Below the pieces are notes generated by a model that saw only the letters and a program-made list of their open reading frames with translations, was not told the DNA's origin and did no database searches. The position numbers were made by a program, and so were the translations under genes. DNA of 64,000 nucleotides. Origin: Cinnamomum chago (taxonomy: Eukaryota > Streptophyta > Magnoliopsida > Laurales > Lauraceae). The stretch's first letter is position 1. Each line of letters opens with the position of its first letter. Where the stretch lies: assembly GCA_038049695.1 (NCBI GenBank), contig CP142458.1, forward strand, positions 62,715,501 through 62,779,500. The letters run 5' to 3'. Positions 57,185 through 64,000 of this stretch are shown piece after piece.

Positions 57185-57431
57185 CAAGGTGAAATGGGGT
57201 ACTCATGGAAGTGATGTTGCAGAGGCCGAAGAATATACTGCCATTGTACCAACTGTAAGCATGCATAGTAATGACAATTGTTGGAATCTTCATGGGAAGC
57301 ACTGCGCCACTGCGCTGGGTCACAGGGCGGATGTTGCATCTTCAGATGGAGATCATTCACAATCAGAAGTTTTATCTTCCTTGCAGTCAAGTGTACCCTC
57401 TTCTAATGCACAGTGCATCTACCTAAGATGA
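57185..57431 (+). other. Open stretch of unknown origin in Pack-CACTA 2
   Basis: From about 57185 one frame reads VKWGTHGSDVAEAEEYTAIV and continues for some 80 codons with balanced composition, ending at a stop at 57431. I do not recognise a family. Its position after four captured genes suggests a fifth or sixth capture. Confidence 0.3.
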
Positions 57432-57794
57432 AACTGTTCAAATTTCGGAAGTTGATTATGAGGCACTACTCCAAAAACTATCGTATTATAAGCCATTTTC
57501 TTCTACTGCATTAGCCAATAAAAGGTATAACAAGTGCCCCTTCATGTCACCTCTTCATTTGGTTGTTGGGTCATTGACTCAGCTGATCATATGTAAGCTA
57601 CTATTTATTGCCAGTGTCTATGACCTCACTCTTGGGGAGGTGAAATTAGGAGATGGAGTCTTGGCCACCGCATCATTTCTTCATCTCTTTCCTTGTCTTT
57701 AAAGTTGCTTGTTCCTTATGTTACTACAGAACAAGCTTAAACTTAGTGTAACCTCATTGTGCTTCAAGGATTTACAGATGGTGAAGCATTTTTC

Positions 57795-57829
<35 letters not shown>

Positions 57830-57893
57830 CCTTATCTGGGAGCTACCTCAATAGCTTTTCTACAAGGAAGATGATTGGAGGTGGACATGAAGA

Positions 57894-57965
57894 TGTCATG
57901 CCCCCAGAAGTGAAATCGGGGTTATGTGTGAGATTAGGGCCAATTAAATTTTTTAAACAATAATT
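57894..57965 (+). repeat. Fragment of a Gypsy-like LTR start
   Basis: TGTCATGCCC then GGGTTATGTGTGAGATTAGG, GCCAATTAAA and TTTTTTAAACAATAA align by eye with the first 70 bases of the solo LTR at 42173 (TGTCACGCCC, GGGTCATGCGTGAAATTGGG, GCAATTAAA). It is a diverged fragment of the same family inside the CACTA. Confidence 0.65.
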
Positions 57966-58897
57966 TATGGGTTAGCAACTTATCATAATTTTTGTTCTTG
58001 TTCTTGATAAGGATTAGACTCATGGGTCTTGTTGTACACAAGTAATGTTAGAAACAGAGATCTGAGGCCAACGGATTTTTTCTTTTGGAGGCATATATAT
58101 CATGTGATAGATCTTCAATGATATCAATCATAAATGCTGGCCCAGATCCAAGTTTATTGCTCTAAACCTTGGGTCCTTCTCTTATATTCCTCCAAAGAAT
58201 TTTAATTTCATTCTGTGATGTAATTTTTCTACGGACTTGATTTAATGGAATCTCTCTGTTCTAGGGAAGAATTGTACTGTTTTCATAATTGATGTCAGTT
58301 GCTTTATTTATATATAGTTTCACTAAAAGTTGTGCATATGACATTCTTAATCATATGTCAATCTGGCTATTTTTTTTTATGCAGATTGAATCAAAATTGA
58401 AAAACAAATTTGTTAAAAGAGTCCATGCAGTTAGGATGCAGCCAACATGAAGGCCAAGTATGCAGAGTAACACATTGCTATATGACAAAATGACGTTCAT
58501 GAAGTTTTTTAAAACAATGGTGCAGGTGTTGGAATGGTGCAACAAGGAAATGATCATATATGAACATGTAAATTTTCATTGGCATTTGAATGTTGGTATA
58601 GAGTAGAATGTTACCAATTGTGTTAATTTTGTAATGGTAATGGTAATTAAAGTGCTTTCAATGTTGAAAGGATGTTTGAATATTAATATGAAGTGGAATG
58701 AATTTTCTTGTTTTATTTTTTGATGATTTTGGAATGGAAATGGACGTTGGGTGTAGTAGATTTGGTCTTGGACAATGGAATTAGCAATTTCAATTTATTT
58801 ATGTGACACAGGTTGGAAGTTGACATGAATTGATATATATACAGGAAAAGAAAATTAAAAATTAAATAAATAAGTAAATTATATTTAAAAAGACAAT
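57966..58897. other. Unassigned AT-rich stretch before the right CACTA end
   Basis: No coding content is seen. Two phrases recur with change (TTGGAATGGTGCAAC.., GTAATGGTAATGG, TTGAATGTTGGTATAGAGTAGAATG and TTGAATATTAATATGAAGTGGAATG), hinting at a short diverged duplication. Confidence 0.4.
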
Positions 58898-59430
58898 TAT
58901 TCCCGGCGAGATAAAACGCCGGCAAAAAAATTTTAAAATGGAATTTTTGTAAATTGTAAATCTTTTCCCGGCGCAAAATTTACGCCAGCAAAAGTTTCTT
59001 GAAATTTATATTTTAAAAAATGAACTTTTTTCCCGGCGAAAAAAAAACGCCGGCAAAAGTTTTTCTATCTATTTATTATTGAAAAATAAAGACCTTTTCC
59101 CAGCGCAAAAAAACGCCGGCAAATGTTTTTTCTATCTAATTATTATTGAAAAATAAAGACCTTTTCTCGGCGTACAAAAACGCCGGCAAAAGTTTTTTCT
59201 AAATTTATTATTGAAAAAATAAAGACCTTTTCCCGGCGAATAAAAATCTTTACCGGCGAAATAAAACGCCGGCAATGTATACCTTTTCCCGGCGCTACCC
59301 ATTTTTCGCCGGCAATGGGTATTACTGGCACACTTTTCCCGGCGGGTTGCCGGCGCAAGGAAAAACGCCGGTAATAGTCTTTCCCGGCGTTTTCTGGGCC
59401 TTTACCGGCGCTTATTTAGCGCCGGCAAAA
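58898..59430. repeat. Right subterminal repeats of Pack-CACTA 2
   Basis: More than ten alternations of CCCGGCG and CGCCGGCAAA occur. Several 60-base units share TTTTTCTA..TTTATTATTGAAAAA and TAAAGACCTTTTC. The density rises towards the end. Confidence 0.92.
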
Positions 59431-61089
59431 ATGAAAATTGTTGTAGTGTTACATATAGACAAGTACTAGACGGTACAATCCAGAATCAAAAGCGATAGAT
59501 AATCCAATCTTAAGTACAATGTTAATCCTGAAGCATCTTACAACCTACTCAATCAACGAAAATGGTTTGGGTTCACGATACCCGGTCGAACAATCTTCGT
59601 GCATAGATTTAAAGAAGGATATCCCGTTGTCCCGTACCGTTTAAGATTGAATTCAGTTAAGTCCGGATACAACCGAATTAACCGTGAAGAATGTCGGCAA
59701 ACATCCTCACAATAAGTCAAATGAGTCCATAAAAGGGGTAACCAAGTTCCACCTAATTAGTCCATCCAAAAATAGGGTGAAATTCCATTCCAGGAAGAAA
59801 TTCATAGTTGTCTCGGTCGACGTGGCCCTTGGCCGGTCGACCCCATACACAGTGAGCCCGATCGACCTGAGGTCAGGTTTACCTCTCCCATGCATTCCTG
59901 ATCGACCGAGACCTTGGCCGGTCAACTGGCAGTTGTAAATGAAAAAGGGTCACAGTGTTTTGGTCAGGTTCCAGAGAACCTGACCCTGTGTGGCCAGTCG
60001 ACCGAGATATTTGGCCGGTCGACCGCATGCATTGCGTAAATAGAGTCCAGGTTCTGTTTTTGCAGTGAAATGGGTCATTCCCTTATCTCCTTCCTTTAAC
60101 CTGATTAGCAGTTCAATCAATTGTAAAAACAATCTAACCTCATCCCACAAATCTACCTTATCAAGTCATTAACATCCAAATCCATTTCATTAGGATAACA
60201 AACCTAATTATCGTGTTTTTAAATCCCTAAATCACCAAATGAGCAACTAACATCTAAATCATGATTTTTCCCATACAAATCAAGGAAGACAAACATATCA
60301 AGCATAAATATAAATATTTACTAGCCTTAGATGAAGAGCTTGACCAAAACCAAGAAGAAATTTGGGGAAAAACCCTTTTTTGAGCTCAAAGAGGAGAAAA
60401 CAACTCTCAAACTCAAATCACTCCTACAAATGCATGCCAAAGGTTGAGGTGAGTCTTACTAATCCATTCCTAACTAACAAAGAAGAAGTAAAGATAGTCT
60501 ACAAGCTTTAGGAGCTTACATTTGAATGGGTTGTGAACGAAAAGCTTAGAAAATTGAATGGGTTGGGTCTTGGAAGCATGATGAAGAAGATCTGACGCTT
60601 GGTCGTCGACGCCGGAGCTCCGGTGGCCGTCGACAGTGAGAAGGCAGTGAAGGGGGCTACGCCTTTGGAGAAAGCACAATGAAAGAAGAAAAGGGATGAA
60701 TGAAATAAGATAAGAAGGATGGCTATAGTTATTAGGTTAGGATAAATGAGTATTTTAAGTTTAGTCCTTGGATCCACAAATGATGATTTTCGGGCCTCTT
60801 TGACGCGTTAGAATCGAAATGCGACTGAAGACTAATGTTCGTGAAATGTCGAGACATACCCGATGCGTCCAAACTCACAAAAACTCATAATCTCATAAAA
60901 ACCCTTGAAAACTTTCGAAATTGCAAATCACCCCCCTATTCTACCCAAACACACTCTAAATCATATGAGACTTCGCACGCGAGATCCAAACGTCAAACCC
61001 GACTTACTAAGACTCTAAACGCACTTACTAACTAATCATGTAATTAATTATAATTAATTGAAGATTAAGGGACGTGATGTTACATCAAT

Positions 61090-61765
61090 GAAGGAAGAAC
61101 TTTTGAGAAGAATCATGAACTCTCTCTCAGATCTGCATTTGGCTTTTTTGTGTATCTGAGAGCACAGGGCAATGGTAGAGAGTCCATATATATACCTCCT
61201 TTTATTTTAGGGTTATTGCCCAGAATAGTACACCATCTGTTCTAATAGGACTAAAGGTCTATTCAGACGCCTATGACTTCAATTGGAACTTCTTGCGCAT
61301 CATCCATTCAAAATGCCCATGACTTTTGTTCAAACGCAGGACCTCTTGGATTTTTGGCTACGAGGGTTGAAGGGATCAGTTCAAATGAGGACGACGTCCG
61401 TTCGAACATGAGGCCTCTTTGGTTTCTTGGCTTGAGAGAGAGAGAGCATAGATCTGTTCGAAACGAAGATGAAATTCGTTCGAACGTGAGGGCTTGCTAT
61501 TTTGAGGATTGAACAAGATCTCCAGGTCCGTTTGGACGAGCATGAGGGCTTTCGAACGTTGAGCCTCCCAGGTATTTTTGCTTGATGCTTGAATAAAATC
61601 CATTTGAACTTGTGTTCGAACATGCACTCTTGAGCTTTCTTGGATTTTCGAAAGCTCTTGCAAACTAATTTTCTTCTTGAAGAATGATTTTGCGGTCCAT
61701 TCTAGAAAAGAAGAAAATGCATAATGCAATCCCAAGTTTTGTCCAATCCCATGAATATGCCAACA
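61090..61765 (-). repeat. 5' LTR of the non-autonomous element, upstream part
   Basis: On the minus strand it starts TGTTGGCAT at 61765. It contains repeated CGTTCGAACG-type words (about 61395-61620) and a TATA-like run at about 61187-61198 before it is interrupted at 61089 by the solo LTR. Confidence 0.75.
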
Positions 61766-61799
61766 CACTAAAAAACCTTACATCCTAGATTTTCCATTG

Positions 61800-61965
61800 A
61801 TGAGTACATAGTGCCCAAGATGAGATTGATGCCTTGAGTGCGTCGACATTAAAATCCCATCTAATTGCGTCAAAAGCTTTCTGGATATTAACATTGATAC
61901 GCATACTAGTAGGGCCTTTTATACTGAGTTTCCATGTTACAAGATTTGGACCAAGACTTTGAATC
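61800..61965 (-). pseudogene. LINE reverse transcriptase scrap
   Basis: One frame reads RINVNIQKAFDAIRWDF then NVDALKA, matching the L1-type RT word LKxDLxKAFDxVxWDFxxxALKA. It is only about 50 codons with no further RT motifs, so it is a remnant. Confidence 0.65.
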
Positions 61966-63236
61966 ATATTGGATAATCAATGGCGAAATAAGTAAGATAA
62001 TTATCTAATCAACATATGAAAATGCTGGCCCTTTGACCACAGTCATTCAATTATCTATTTTTAACTTTGCAGACAAACGTCCAAGTTCCAAACTAGTCAT
62101 GGAACAAGTTTCTCATAAAAAGCTGCCCTATAATCTAACAACATCTATGTTTGTTAATATTCTGTTCTACACATTCCAAATAGGCCTTCATTCATATGAC
62201 TGAGTGAAGGGATGAATCAATCCTTATCTCTATCGGTTAGGGATTTGGCTAGGGGGTGCATTTGGGTGTGTGAGTAAAGAATGCACTTGTTGCTTGCTAA
62301 CTAGAATAATGGTTTGAGTATTACATGATGATTTTCGATGTATTCTGGGGTTGCAAAGTGTGTAAAGTAGTAAGTTAGTAAACGTAGGAGCCGGGATTTC
62401 CTCTTAAGAGAAGCAATGATAGTCATCAATAATTTATTAACAAGTTTGCCGCATTTCTTTATCATTAACAATGATAGAAGAAAAGAGAATCCATTAATTC
62501 TTTTTAAAATGTATCAACTTAATTTAAATAAAAAGGAATTAAAAACCTATGTATGAAAAAATAACAAGCATTATATATAAAAAATTGTACATCAGGGACT
62601 CCATTCCACTTAGGACATGTTCCTATGCTCGACAAGCGCGTGCAGAGAGAGAGTGGTTGAGATTAGAGCTACCTCTTTTTGTTGAAGACTAGTGGTTTAG
62701 AGTGGTTTTCTTAATGCTATATCTTACGTGTTACCTTCTGCTGTGATTTTTTTAGAAATTCTAATTATGCTTGAATGAGATTAAAGAATTTTAATCTTCA
62801 ATTAATTAACTGCTTTTTCATCATGTTGGGCGAACGGCCAATGTTTTTACATGATTTTTAGATAAGCAAGGAGTGGATAGGTCTTCTAATTAATTTCATT
62901 GCTTTCACTATGTAATCTGTTTTATTGGTATAATGCTTTTATACCATATAATGCCCCTTTTATGTGGGGTTGCTTCTTTGCAATCCTTTTTCTTCCATTA
63001 ATATATTTCATCATTACCAATAGAAAAAAAAGATGTTATTCTCATTGAGCATATAAATGTAAATAATTAGAGATTACAAAACTGAATGGCCTACTCAGTT
63101 GGCCAAATTCACAAGAAAAGAGGACTGATATAAACATTTGTTGCGATTCCTCTCATGTGGAAACTGGGTTTTATGAATATAACTACACTTTACAACCATA
63201 ACAAATCACTTGATAATTGTAACCTATTAATAAGAC
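61966..63236. other. Intergenic region downstream of the second polygalacturonase
   Basis: AT-rich sequence with no gene or RNA gene that I can support. Confidence 0.55.
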
Positions 63237-64000
63237 TTAAGGACAAGGTGGAGGAACTTGGGTCCCGGTGTAGAGAGCTTTGATATTGTCACACTTCGAT
63301 GTGAGTGGCGCTGCACCTTTGCTTGGTGTTATATTAATGTCCTGGAGCTTGACGTTCTTGCATGGCAAGCCCTTGCTACAAAGGAGTGTTACACCGACTT
63401 CAGATGCAGATGTCCCTTGGATGTTTTTGAAGGTGACATCGCTGATCTGCACTTTAGAAGGTACCTACATGTTGCAATTGAAGGAAAGGACATAAATTAA
63501 GTTGAAAATTGAAAATGTCACTGACCCACGGTAGGTCTACAACATATGAATGAGTTCTATATATATCGAAATTCCATGGGAGTGGCTCATCTTACTAACT
63601 TAGAGAACAAGGAGAAGAAGGAGAAAAAAATGTTTACTCTCTTCATACATCATTTGCACAGGCGCCACCAGGACAGTATTCCTGATCGATGATGATTGGA
63701 TTGTTGACATTTTTGAAGGTGATGTTCTCGAAGGTTACGTTGGACACAGAGCTGGCCGAGGGAGAGTTGCCCCATGACTTGATCCTAATACCATTCAAGG
63801 TGTCCGAAATGGTGCTGTCACTAATGATGAGTCCAGTCACATCCTTCTCACCTGGGTACTTTCCTAAGCTCCCCACACTGTTATTTTTTTTTTTATAACA
63901 AACCAATCATAAGACCAAACAACAACAACAGTTACAGCAAGCACGCAATCAGACAGCAATGCCTAGGCAACAAAGCAAAGGTACGTGTCATATCCTTTTG
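63237..64000 (-). CDS. Polygalacturonase (GH28), last two exons; rest beyond the window
   Basis: Exons 63649-63877 and 63237-63464 (minus strand) have the same lengths (229 bp) or nearly so (228 against 231) and the same splice phases as exons 5 and 6 of the copy at 29.8 kb. They read VGSLGKYPGEKDVTGLI, RIKSWGNSPSAS, NPIIIDQEYCPGG, then VPSKVQISDVTFKNIQGTSA and a C-terminus TQVPPPCP. RIK is the substrate-binding motif of GH28; the catalytic NTDG, DD and GHG lie in exons outside the window. No stop or frameshift is seen, unlike the first copy. It would be a secreted pectin hydrolase of the cell wall. Exon 4 begins beyond 64000. Confidence 0.88.

Larger units (their letters stand above)
43371..59448 (+). 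mobile_element. Pack-CACTA element 2 (16.1 kb) with at least four captured host genes
   Basis: The ends are CACTACAACAAATTG at 43371 and, inverted, CACTACAACAATTTT ending at 59448, flanked by TTA (43368-43370, 59449-59451). Subterminal arrays of TTCCCGGCG and CGCCGGCAAA lie at 43394-43660 and 58898-59430. No transposase is visible in 16 kb. Inside are exon-intron pieces of PDH E1-beta, topoisomerase I, MAP65 and an ARIA-like ARM protein, plus a probable UTP4-like piece, all on the plus strand. It is inserted in the solo LTR. Confidence 0.93.
42173..61084 (+). mobile_element. Solo LTR (Gypsy-like), split by Pack-CACTA 2
   Basis: It begins TGTCACGCCC and ends GATGTTACA, flanked by TCAAT on both sides (42168-42172, 61085-61089). 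Without the CACTA it is about 2.83 kb with no coding domains. The TGTCACGCCC start and large size fit LTRs of the Gypsy Tekay/Del type, but this is from memory. The distal part has the word TTGGCCGGTCGACC three times (about 59829, 59912 with one change, 60011). Confidence 0.8.
38640..61765 (-). mobile_element. Non-autonomous LTR retrotransposon, its 5' LTR split by nested insertions
   Basis: The 5' LTR starts TGTTGGCATATTCATGG at 61765 (minus strand) and runs to 61090. It resumes at 42172 and ends TTCA at 41773, giving about 1.08 kb without the insert. Then come a Met-tRNA PBS, a single PF20167-like ORF and a diverged 3' LTR. The element carries no gag-pol, so it is a LARD-like parasite. Nearly 19 kb of later insertions sit in its 5' LTR. 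No target duplication could be fixed because the 3' end is uncertain. Confidence 0.7.

Overview
The window is nuclear DNA of a flowering plant. It holds spliced plant genes (a leucine-rich-repeat receptor kinase and two polygalacturonases), plant LTR retrotransposons primed by initiator Met-tRNA, a Cassandra-type TRIM carrying 5S rRNA sequence, CACTA, MULE and hAT transposons and an L1-type LINE. There is no bacterial, organellar or viral gene organisation. The sequence does not identify the species; the transposon load suggests a large, repeat-rich genome.

Layout. (1) 138-4610, minus: a two-exon non-RD LRR receptor-like kinase, the only gene that is complete and looks intact. (2) 4.7-8.95 kb: intergenic. 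(3) 8952-27554: one Copia retrotransposon (TSD AATGA) of about 7.4 kb, expanded to 18.6 kb by later insertions. These are a hAT-like MITE (9805-10751), a solo LTR (12471-20061, TSD GCTAG) that itself holds a 5.9-kb CACTA element carrying host gene pieces (13887-19784, TSD TAT), and a second CACTA (22701-25330, TSD AAA) that carries a tandem Cassandra TRIM. (4) 27.8-29.5 kb: a short tandem repeat and a Mutator-like element with a 9-bp TSD. (5) 29823-31884, minus: a six-exon polygalacturonase with two single-base frameshifts and one nonsense codon. (6) 33.5-38.6 kb: a 5'-truncated LINE and an LTR-plus-gag Copia fragment. (7) About 38.6-61.77 kb, minus: a non-autonomous LTR element (PBS at 41770). 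Its 5' LTR is split by a 2.8-kb solo LTR (42173-61084, TSD TCAAT), and that solo LTR is split by a 16.1-kb CACTA element (43371-59448, TSD TTA). (8) 63237-end, minus: the 3' exons of a second polygalacturonase, intact as far as it is visible.

The most notable content is the two gene-capturing CACTA elements (Pack-CACTA). The first carries pieces of a ROP/RAC GTPase, the KEG E3 ligase and a type-A response regulator. The second carries pieces of pyruvate dehydrogenase E1-beta, DNA topoisomerase I, a MAP65, an ARIA-like ARM protein and probably a UTP4/POPCORN-like WD40 protein. Every recognised piece lies on the plus strand and most keep introns with usable splice sites, so each element could give one chimeric spliced transcript. 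Neither contains a recognisable transposase. All boundaries marked with TSDs were read directly from the sequence. Family names of captured pieces rest on recognition of conserved protein words and have not been checked by a search.
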